Shown: one piece after another, positions 8,343-16,400 of the stretch | Layout: each line of letters begins with the position of its first letter | Numbering within the stretch: position 1 is the stretch's first letter | NCBI GenBank assembly: GCA_964477295.1 | Contig: CAYZEZ010000035.1 | Span: 1-22,244, forward strand | Direction of reading: 5' to 3' | Origin: CAYZEZ01 sp964477295 | GTDB lineage: Bacteria; Bacteroidota; Bacteroidia; Bacteroidales; SM23-62 | DNA length: 22,244 nt | Translations under genes and position numbers: made by a program | The notes under the pieces: generated by a model | What the model saw: the letters and a program-made list of their open reading frames with translations, nothing else | Databases searched by the model: none | What the model was told of the DNA's origin: nothing

Positions 8343-8435
8343 ATGAAACGAGCAAGATTTTTATTAATCTTAAAATCGTAAAAGTGCACGATTTAAAAAT
8401 CACGCGAGAGCGAAGGGATTGCATTCGTTCTCAAA
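8343..8435 (+). repeat. Dispersed intergenic repeat, copy A
   Basis: This stretch aligns with the minus strand of 18222-18327. Shared exact blocks appear in the same order: ATGAAACGA, GATTTTTATTAAT, AAAAGTGCA, GATT, AAAAAT, GAGCGAAG and TTCTCAAA. Over the first 51 bases I count about 8 mismatches. It contains a 6-7 bp hairpin (AAATCG... CGATTT around TAAAAGTGCA). It ends 15 bases before the GH32 start codon, so it would lie in that gene's leader. No ORF or transposase is attached. It may be a non-autonomous or REP-like element. Confidence 0.65.
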
Positions 8436-8450
8436 ACTTAAACGAATGAA

Positions 8451-9878
8451 ATGAAAAAATCGATTAATATTTATCTTGCATGCCTGAATGCTTTTCTAAT
8501 GCCATTAAGTGCTCAATACAATCCTGCTGAAGATACCATAAGCTATCAAGAGGATTGCCGTGGGCAATATCATTTCAGCCCTAAATCGGAATGGATGAAT
8601 GATATCAACGGCCTGGTATACCAGGGAGGTAAATATCATATGATATACCAGTGGGGCAAGGCTATCCGTCATGGAGGATATGCAACCAGTAAGGATTTGA
8701 TCCATTGGAAAGACGAAGGGGTAGCCCTGATTCCCAATAAATCATTTTTACCCCGTGAGGCTATACGAAATGTTTCAGGTGAACAGGTTTATTCAGGAAG
8801 CGCGGTCGTTGTTTCCGGTAAAACAGCCAGTAATATTACTGGTTCCAACAAAGAAGCAATAATTGCGATTTATACAGGAACAGGAGTTGGTACCTGTTTA
8901 GCATGGAGTAATGATACCGGAAGGACCTGGCATGATTATAAAAATAACCCTGTAGCCAACGTAACCAATGAAGCCTATCCACGTGATCCATGTGTTTTCC
9001 GGCATAATGAATCCTCAAGATGGATTATGGCATTATATGAAAACGGCACAACTTTTTATGGGTCAGGCGACTTAATAAACTGGGAATTATTAAGCAATAT
9101 TAATTTTGGCTTTGAATGTCCTGATATTTACCAATTGCCGCTTGACGGGGATGAAGATAATTACAAGTGGATATTACAAGATGCAAATGGGACTTACCTG
9201 GTTGGCGGTTTCGATGGCAGAAGATTTTTAATGGATGAGGGACAGGATACATTTATAGTGGACCTGGGCCCTGATTTTTATGCCGCGCAAACTTTTCCAA
9301 AGAATAATCTTCCTGAAGGGGATAAAAGAATTATACAAATAGCCTGGATGGATCATTGGAATGGAGGCGTCGGGGAGACTGTATGGGAACGAAATGCCAC
9401 ATTCCCCGTGTCGTTAGGTTTAGTAACCCATAACGGACAGAAAAGATTAACAAGAAATCCTATTGCCGAAATCTCTTCACTATATGATCGTGCGGAGACA
9501 TGGAGTGGCCAGATTCTTATGCCGGGAGCAAATCCATTATCGGATATAAAGTCAAAGACCTTTGAACTTATTGCAGAATTTGACCTTACCGGAACAAAAG
9601 CAACCCAATTCGGCTTTATTGTTGCCAATAAAATTATATCATACAACGTAAAAAATAATACTTTGCTGACTAAAAGCCTATTGCCGGATGCATTCAATCG
9701 AATCCGGTTAAGAATGCTTGTTGATTGGGCACAACTTGAAGTATTCGCTGATATGGGCATTTTTTCTTATACCGAGCAGTTTGCATTCACACCGGCCAGA
9801 AGCGATATAGAATTATTTACAGATGGTGAGATTAAACTCATATCAATGGAATTCCATGAACTCAAAAGCATATGGTAA
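8451..9878 (+). CDS. Secreted GH32 beta-fructosidase (levanase/inulinase/invertase type)
   Basis: The protein begins with a Sec signal peptide (MKKSINIYLACLNAFLMPLSA, cleavage likely before QYNP). It then shows the GH32 catalytic set: nucleophile D51 in HFSPKSEWMND, transition-state stabiliser D179 in YPRDP, and acid/base E222 in FECPDIYQL. It also has WGKAIRHGGYATSKDLIHW and YSGSAVV of the five-bladed propeller, followed by a C-terminal beta-sandwich containing EVFAD. The family hydrolyses terminal or internal beta-fructosyl bonds of sucrose, inulin or levan with retention. At 475 residues it is of normal length. Export suggests periplasmic or extracellular use of fructans. No SusC/SusD pair or sugar kinase is visible in the window, so this is not a complete fructan locus. 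Substrate chain length cannot be judged from sequence alone. Confidence 0.93.
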   Translation: MKKSINIYLACLNAFLMPLSAQYNPAEDTISYQEDCRGQYHFSPKSEWMNDINGLVYQGGKYHMIYQWGKAIRHGGYATSKDLIHWKDEGVALIPNKSFLPREAIRNVSGEQVYSGSAVVVSGKTASNITGSNKEAIIAIYTGTGVGTCLAWSNDTGRTWHDYKNNPVANVTNEAYPRDPCVFRHNESSRWIMALYENGTTFYGSGDLINWELLSNINFGFECPDIYQLPLDGDEDNYKWILQDANGTYLVGGFDGRRFLMDEGQDTFIVDLGPDFYAAQTFPKNNLPEGDKRIIQIAWMDHWNGGVGETVWERNATFPVSLGLVTHNGQKRLTRNPIAEISSLYDRAETWSGQILMPGANPLSDIKSKTFELIAEFDLTGTKATQFGFIVANKIISYNVKNNTLLTKSLLPDAFNRIRLRMLVDWAQLEVFADMGIFSYTEQFAFTPARSDIELFTDGEIKLISMEFHELKSIW

Positions 9879-10170
9879 ATTCGTTAAATTAACGGTTCAT
9901 GCAATAGTAAATAAATTAAATTTATAACTATAAATTCCAAAGATCATCCACTCACAGTTATAACTGATAATATGCAGGAAAAGCTGGAATAATTAATTTA
10001 AGTTGCCAGGTGTCTGAATAACAGTCATATATGAATCAGTAAATTCCCTGAGAGGAGAAGTTATATCAGTCTTGCCAGATGTCAGGCCTGCCTTCCAGGG
10101 CATAGGGGCAGCTGCAAAGGTTGATTTTCTGCTTATCTTAAAGAAGGTGTAATAACTAAAACAATAAAAA

Positions 10171-11415
10171 ATGAAAAAATTAATCATCCCTTTCATTGTT
10201 GTGCTCATCCTGGCATCGTGTCAGGGTAAAGAGCCCCTGCCCGGATCTCAGGAGGGCCAGATTGTTATTGGAAAAATTGACAGCTTACACTCCGCCATTC
10301 TTGATGAAACAAGGACTATCTGGGTGCATGTCCCCGGAGAGGACGACCTGTCCAATAATTCACAGATAAAGTATCCTGTGATGTATTTGCTTGATGGACC
10401 GGATCATTTTTATACTGTTAACGGTATGATACGACAAATGAATAACAATATGTTGTGCCCGGAAATGATAGTGGTTGGCATTTCGAATACCGACCGGACC
10501 AGGGATATGACACCAACCCATGCGGATATTGCTTTTGGTGACAGTTCCATAGCAAGGAATTCCGGCGGGGGAGATAATTTTCTTGATTTCATTGAGCAGG
10601 AATTGATCCCCTACATTGATACTAAATATCCTGCTACAAACTATAGAACCTATGTGGGACATTCCTATGGCGGAATTGCAGTATTGCATGCCTTGTTTGA
10701 GCGTCCCCAATTATTCAAAAATTACATTGCCATCGATCCCAGTTTGTGGTGGGACGACCAGGTGCTTCTGCCAATAGCTGATTCTGTCTTCAGTAATAAC
10801 AATTATGAAGGACGGTCCTTGTTCGTTGCTATGGCCAACACGATGGAAGAGGGCTCAGATATTAAAGAAATTGAAAAGGACACCAGCGAAGGGAGCATAC
10901 ATATCAGATCGATCCTGCAATTTATTAAATCCACAGAGGAGAAAACAGATAATGGATTACAATTTGACTGGAAGTACTATGATGATGATGACCATGGAAG
11001 CGTCACCCAGATTGCCGAATATGATGCCCTGAGGTTTCTGTTCCCCTGGTACAGGCTAAGGGGCCTGGAAAAGTTCTGGAATCCTGACTCGAAAGGGACA
11101 ACCGAAGAATTAATGCTCCTGCTTACTTCTCACTTTGAGAACGTCTCGGATCATTTTGGATACCCGGTCCTGCCCCCGGAAAAAATGATTAATGACCTTG
11201 GTTATTCCTTCATGAACCATCATCCTGATCACTCCTACGCATTGTTCAACCTGAATATTACAAACTATCCTGACAGCCCGAATGTTTATGACTCGATGGG
11301 TGATTATTATATGTCGGTAACAGACACAGCAAATGCCATTAAGAGTTATTCAAAAGCGGTCGAATTAGGAGACTTAAGCTATTCAAAAGACAAGCTGGAG
11401 AAATTGCAAAAATGA
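10171..11415 (+). CDS. Esterase-D-type alpha/beta hydrolase lipoprotein with C-terminal TPR-like tail
   Basis: A lipoprotein signal (MKKLIIPFIVVLILASC, Cys17) precedes a domain of about 270 residues of the esterase D / ferric-enterobactin-esterase-like family (PF00756 type). It has RTIWVHVPG near residue 48, YPVMYLLDG (68-76), nucleophile S165 in GHSYGG and a likely catalytic His275 in DDDHGSV. Residues from about 340 to 414 form helices ending in a TPR-like unit (YDSMGDYYMSV, ANAIKSYSKAVELG). Known relatives cleave carboxyl esters on siderophores, acyl sugars or S-formylglutathione; lipid anchoring points to a periplasmic or surface ester. Its stop overlaps the ATG of a truncated ORF (ATGA), with the TPR lipoprotein following, so they were once or still are one operon. 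Substrate unknown. Confidence 0.87.
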   Translation: MKKLIIPFIVVLILASCQGKEPLPGSQEGQIVIGKIDSLHSAILDETRTIWVHVPGEDDLSNNSQIKYPVMYLLDGPDHFYTVNGMIRQMNNNMLCPEMIVVGISNTDRTRDMTPTHADIAFGDSSIARNSGGGDNFLDFIEQELIPYIDTKYPATNYRTYVGHSYGGIAVLHALFERPQLFKNYIAIDPSLWWDDQVLLPIADSVFSNNNYEGRSLFVAMANTMEEGSDIKEIEKDTSEGSIHIRSILQFIKSTEEKTDNGLQFDWKYYDDDDHGSVTQIAEYDALRFLFPWYRLRGLEKFWNPDSKGTTEELMLLLTSHFENVSDHFGYPVLPPEKMINDLGYSFMNHHPDHSYALFNLNITNYPDSPNVYDSMGDYYMSVTDTANAIKSYSKAVELGDLSYSKDKLEKLQK

Positions 11416-11471
11416 AGAAATTTATCTATATCCTGTTAATCATTTCATTATTACATGCATTTAATCTATAG
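11412..11471 (+). pseudogene. Truncated signal-peptide ORF coupled to the esterase gene
   Basis: The esterase stop overlaps an ATG (ATGA, 11412-11415) that starts MKKFIYILLIISLLHAFNL and then hits TAG at 11469. This is a textbook exported-protein leader with no protein behind it. The next ORF opens at 11455 in another frame, inside this one. The simplest reading is that a translationally coupled gene lost its body by deletion or frameshift and left only its leader. Confidence 0.4.
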
Positions 11472-12501
11472 CAAAAGGGACGAAGCACTCAAACAGTTGA
11501 TCAAAACGAACTGGATCATTTTACTTCTCATGGTTCTGATTGCCTGTCAATCCCGGGAAAAGCATGAATTGAATGGAGAAGTATTGGCATCAAGGGGCCT
11601 CAAATTTAAAACAGCATTCAGCCAGGGTTTGCCTGATCTTGAAGCACAGATCAAAGCCGATTCAACAAATCTTTACGCATTACTGGGATTGGCCGAAAAG
11701 AATATCCTGCTGTACATTTTTGGGTATTCCTCCCGCGAGGAAACCCTGCCGGAAGCTCGTGATGCTTATCAGATGGCACAAAAACTATATCCAATGAATC
11801 CCGGGGTACTAAAACTTACGGGTGTTTTCAATTTGCTTGACTGGAAGTGGAATGAGGTTGAACCAGCTTTCCGGAAAGCCATCCATGCAGATCCTCTAAA
11901 CTTGAATGCACGTCACTGGTACGCACTATACCTGGCAGCCATGGGACGATTTGATGAAGCTATGGCCCAGCACGATACAATTTCAACCATGGATCTCAAT
12001 GGAGATTACCTGGTAGGTCGGGGATCCCTTTTATATTTTGAACGCCGGAACGAAGAGCTGGTACAACTTATGAAAAAAACGATTGCTAAGGATACTGCAG
12101 CTCCCTGGCCATATGACTGGCTGGGAATGGCATATTGTGAATTGAAGGATTTCGACAATTCACTTGAAACCTATTTTAAGGCATTTGAAATGTCAGACGG
12201 AACGGTGGAAGTTGGCGGAGGGCTGGGACATGCACTCGGGCTGGCAGGGGAATACGATATCGCGAAACAAATGGCAGATTACTATACTCTTGCGGCTGAG
12301 GAAAACTATCTGCCACCTGTTCAGCGTGCCTTTATTCATATTGGGATAGGTGAGCATGATGAGGCGATAGAGTTGCTTAACCAGGCGTATGATGAGAATT
12401 CCTGGTTCCTTGTTTTTATCCGGGTCGAGCCGTGGTACGATCCGATCAGGGGCGATGAAAGATTCAATGAAATAATGAAACGAATGAAATTTCCAGAATA
12501 A
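11455..12501 (+). CDS. TPR-containing lipoprotein
   Basis: The product has a lipoprotein-type hydrophobic segment (IKTNWIILLLMVLIAC, then Q-S) followed by about 310 residues of helical repeats of the TPR/Sel1 kind. Examples are LKLTGVFNLLDWKWNEVEPA, ARHWYALYLAAMGRFDEAMA and WLGMAYCELKDFDNSLETYF. The end, YDPIRGDERFNEIMKRM, is the tail seen in many TPR proteins paired with regulators or peptidases. The ATG at 11455 would place 14 charged residues before the signal segment. A TTG at 11497 gives a compact MIKTNWIILLLMVLIAC signal and may be the true start, in which case 11455-11496 belongs to the damaged gene upstream. It probably forms a periplasmic scaffold working with the esterase. No enzymatic motif seen. 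Confidence 0.75.
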   Translation: MHLIYSKRDEALKQLIKTNWIILLLMVLIACQSREKHELNGEVLASRGLKFKTAFSQGLPDLEAQIKADSTNLYALLGLAEKNILLYIFGYSSREETLPEARDAYQMAQKLYPMNPGVLKLTGVFNLLDWKWNEVEPAFRKAIHADPLNLNARHWYALYLAAMGRFDEAMAQHDTISTMDLNGDYLVGRGSLLYFERRNEELVQLMKKTIAKDTAAPWPYDWLGMAYCELKDFDNSLETYFKAFEMSDGTVEVGGGLGHALGLAGEYDIAKQMADYYTLAAEENYLPPVQRAFIHIGIGEHDEAIELLNQAYDENSWFLVFIRVEPWYDPIRGDERFNEIMKRMKFPE

Positions 12502-12680
12502 GAGAAATATCACATCCCTGAAAAGAAATAAAAGGATGAATCAATAGTGTAAAATATTTATCTGAAAGGTTTGAATCCCATCACATGCAATGATCAGGTC
12601 GATTAAAGTTGAAATCTTTTTTTCGTTAATCATATCGGGCTTAACAGAGGTATAATTATCAATTAGTTATAGATACTGAT

Positions 12681-12712
12681 CCCGAGTACTCCCCCCCGAG
12701 TGCTCGGGGGGG
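12681..12712. repeat. GC-rich palindrome between convergent genes
   Basis: A run of seven C plus GAG (12691-12700) faces CTC plus seven G (12703-12712) around TG, forming a stem of 8-10 bp almost wholly G:C in an AT-rich gap. CCCGAGTACTC (12681-12691) and CCCGAGTGCTC (12695-12705) are near-identical 11-mers, so an alternative hairpin is possible. No T-run flanks it on either strand, so a classical terminator is unlikely, although its place between converging genes fits transcript ending. The rest of 12502-12764 is AT-rich with no gene. Confidence 0.5.
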
Positions 12713-12764
12713 CACGGCAGGACAGAATGATATCATTGCACCTTTTGATACAACCTCATTAAAT

Positions 12765-13478
12765 TTACTTCAGGAACTTCTCCCTGCTTTGCAGGTTCAG
12801 CAGACCTAGTAACAGGAATACAATACTTGAAGCAACCAGGATGATACGGTTTTGCCGGATGGTTTCAATCCAGACAACCTCATTTATATCATCGGGCGTA
12901 CGAAAGGGATTCAGGAAGATATTCCATTTTGAGTCGTAGAGCTCATCGGAGAGAATTAAAAATACCAGCCCGAGTATCACCATAATTACAGCTGTGGCAT
13001 TTCCGCTCTTGACAATTGTAGATACACAAAATCCCAAAGTAGAAGCGAAAACCACCAGGATCATTAATTGAGAGACCATTTTCACTATCGGGATGCTAAC
13101 CAGGGCATAATGAGCAATAAAGGCTAACGGGAATAACAGTACGTAGACAATTATCAGAACCATTAGTATGCGAACCAGCCAGACTTTGTACCGATAATCC
13201 GGAATACCGAAAATAATCTCAAGTGTTCTCTGGTCGGCATCGTTCTGGATACCGAAAGCCGAAGGATAAAAAACAAGCAGAATGGCTGGAAATATCAATA
13301 AGCCATATACATCATTTATCCCAATATAGCTTTCATCGAGTGCTTCAATTATACCCAGCAAAAGAAAGAAAAGAAAGGAAGCAAGTACAAAGTAGACAAA
13401 CTTCCCGCCAAACACAATTCTCATGTTATACCTTGCCAGGCTAATAAGGTTACGCTGTATGTTTATATACTTTTTCAT
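12765..13478 (-). CDS. ABC-2 type transporter permease
   Basis: The 237-residue protein has six predicted membrane helices (about 27-46, 57-73, 101-122, 133-155, 161-178 and 211-228). Between helices 2 and 3 it has the short cytoplasmic stretch NDADQRTLEIIFGIPDYRYK, which matches the ABC-2 permease pattern (acidic residues, Thr-Leu-Glu, Pro, then a basic entry to helix 3) and is thought to contact the ATPase. It starts 8 bases after the stop of the RND-ABC fusion gene. There is no separate ATPase gene in the operon, so the fused C-terminal ATPase is its obvious partner. It is the last gene of the operon, facing the + strand TPR lipoprotein gene. The substrate could be a lipid, peptide or drug. 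Confidence 0.85.
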   Translation of the reverse strand: MKKYINIQRNLISLARYNMRIVFGGKFVYFVLASFLFFLLLGIIEALDESYIGINDVYGLLIFPAILLVFYPSAFGIQNDADQRTLEIIFGIPDYRYKVWLVRILMVLIIVYVLLFPLAFIAHYALVSIPIVKMVSQLMILVVFASTLGFCVSTIVKSGNATAVIMVILGLVFLILSDELYDSKWNIFLNPFRTPDDINEVVWIETIRQNRIILVASSIVFLLLGLLNLQSREKFLK

Positions 13479-13486
13479 AACACGGT

Positions 13487-16400
13487 TCAGGCCATTTTTT
13501 TACTTGATTGCAGCAACCACAGGTAAGCATCTTCCAGCATTGGAAGCTCCTCTTCGGCACCTTCAAATGGTTTGTCTGCTGATATACATCTGACCCTTAT
13601 CTTTTCATTGTCCCTCATATGGTGCATAACAAGAAGGTTTTTAGTCCTTTGTTCAAATTCGGCAGCCGATAATATTGCTTTCCAGACTTTGCCTTTTGCT
13701 AATTCGGTCATCTCTCCGGGCGTGCCGGAAAACAGGACCTCACCATTATTAATGACAGCCATGACATTGCAGGAGCTGGAGATATCTTCAATAATGTGTG
13801 TGGAGAAGATGACTATGCGGCTGCGGCTTAATTCAACCAGAAGGTTCCTGAAGCGTATACGCTCCCTTGGATCCAGGCCGGCAGTAGGTTCGTCTACCAC
13901 CAGTATCCTGGGAAGGTGAAGCAGTACCTGTGCAATTCCAATACGTTGCTTCATGCCTCCTGAATATGAACCAATCTTTCTGTTCCTGCTGTCCCACATA
14001 TGAACGGAATTCAGGACTTCCTCTATTCGCTTTTTACGCAAGTCTGCATCTGTAATTCCTTTAAGCATTGCCTGGTAATCGAGATATTCGGCTGCAGTCA
14101 TGTTCTCATACATTCCAAATTCCTGGGGAAGATACCCAATCAATCCTTGCAATTCCTCCCGCTTTTCCTGAGTATCGATCCCATTGATCCATATCTTTCC
14201 GTAGCTCTGTTCCAGTATGCCGCATATGATACGCATCATCGTGGATTTTCCCGCTCCATTGGGTCCGAGAAGCCCGAACATGCCGGTTCCTATATTTATG
14301 GATACTCCTTTGAGAGCCTTGAACTTTTCTTTCCGGGTTCCAATACCAGGTATGATCTTAACCAGCCAGATAAACCAACGGAACACTTTTTTAACCTTGC
14401 CTGTGTCAAGTCCCTCATGACGAATCTTTTTTGCGACATAACCCATGGCAAGTATAAGATACCATATAGCACCAGTGACTATGGTTAGTGCCAGGTTTTC
14501 CCATTCAAGCTGAAACAAAACCAGAACCACCAGTGGACCTATATACCTGACAAACTCAAATAACCATTCCAGCCACTTTTGCTTAATATCTTTTCGAAAG
14601 CCTCTGATCATTGACAGAATGAAATACCAGGATGCAATTGAGGCGACCAGTTTCCAGAAGCCGCTGACCAGGTAGAACCATGAGAAATAGATCAGGAATA
14701 TCAATAAGGGCAACTGCCAGATCAGGGCTTCAAAATTTTGCCGTGAATCCTTCCGTTTCTCTCCTGCCTTATGTGCCATTCTTTGTCCTGTTCGATAGTC
14801 ACGTACTATTTTACTGTCTCTCCCATAGATTTTTACAAGGTTATCAATTTTGATATGCAGTTCGTCCTCTTTTGAAATGATCTCGAGTTTTGCCTTTCTC
14901 AGGCTGCTTGTCACAAACCAGATTACGGCAGGTATGCCAGCTATTACAAGTATCCCGCCAGCCATTTGCCACATAAATTTATCGATAAACAATACCACAA
15001 AAACAAATCCTGTTATTTCCAAAACCAGCAATGTAATTCTAAGTGGCAGGCCCAAATCCCTGATCCATTTAAGTGATTGTTCCAATCCGTTATAGAGCAT
15101 GGGGATGAACACCAGGGTAAGCAAGGTACTTACAGCCAATCCACCGATAACGGTAACGGCAAACGGTGGACCGATTGCCTTGACATATTCAGCCTTTCCC
15201 ATGGCCAGGGGCAGCATGGCCACACATGTAGTCACTGCAGTTATTAATATGGGCCTTACCCTTGACAGGCCACCCACCAATAAAGCTCTTGTCCTCCGGA
15301 ATCCGCTCTTACGCAGGATATTCACAAAATCGATCAGTATAATTCCGTTGTTAACCACAATTCCCAGCAGGATCAGGAAACCCATCAGCGTGTTGGCATT
15401 AAAGAGGGAATTCCCGGTAACGGTAAGGAAAAAGAAAGAACCAATTGCTGCCAGGGGTATAGAGAATAACAGTACAAACGGTGTAACAAATGATTCAAAA
15501 ACAATAGCCAGGATCATATAAATCAGCAGCAGGGCAATAAGGAAAAGGTTCCTGAATTCATCCAGTGGGGAATCCTCCTGGATGAGTTCTACCGCCACGC
15601 CGGGTGGTATGCCTGCGTTTTCAATAATATTTTCAATTTCTTCCCTGGCATAATCCAGCAGATCCTTTGAATCATAAACATCATCGTTATACTGGTACCG
15701 CAGTTCTATCATTTTCTCCTGATTTACCCTTGAGATATCGCGCATTCCACTTGCATAGAATATATCAGTAAAACTTTCAAGCTCGTAATGACTTTCATCA
15801 CCGGCATCAGGAATCTCAAGTAATCTCAAATCATCCATTGATTTATCTTCACTCGCATCCTCCAGTAAGCTTTCGTCGTATTTAATCATGATATCATATT
15901 CATCGGTGCCCTGAACGAAAGTCACACCTGAGCTCACTTCACTCTGAAAGGTATTCAGTTCACCCATCACCTGGCCGAGGGTAATATCATAATCGGTCAT
16001 TAACAGCGTATTAAAATCAAGATGTACCTCCGGTTGGTTTTCCCGTATGGAAAGATTCACCCTGCTGATATTGTCCAATTCCTCAATATTTGATTCCAGG
16101 GCTTGTGCTACTTCAACCATCAGGTCAAAATCCTGACCTTTCAATAACAGGTACTCTTCATCCTCTCCTATGCCCATCAGTTTCTCGAAACCAACCATTC
16201 CGCCTGCTCCTCCATCGCCAATCCTCCCGGAACCGCCACCAGTCTGAGGAGCTGACAGGCTTATGCTGGCAGAGGGATGATCCTTCACTCTTTCATTTAC
16301 ATCGGATTGGATATCACCAAATGTTCTTCTGTTGATATCCCTGTAATCATCATGCAGGATAAGCGTTACCAGGGCCTCCTCTTCCTCTATGGTTGATACG

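Noticed and set aside
10018..10152. Open 44-codon stretch without ATG before the esterase gene (reads ...VRPAFQGIGAAAKVDFLL...)
   Set aside because: It looks protein-like and richer in GC than its flanks, so it may be a gene relic, but no family is recognisable and it has no start codon.
12691..12712. Intrinsic terminator at the C7/G7 palindrome
   Set aside because: No T-run follows the stem on either strand, so it is recorded as a repeat rather than a terminator.
14000..15521. Plus-strand ORFs of 140-162 codons opposite the RND-ABC gene
   Set aside because: Their sequence is the complement of clear RND and ABC motifs; no signal of independent coding.
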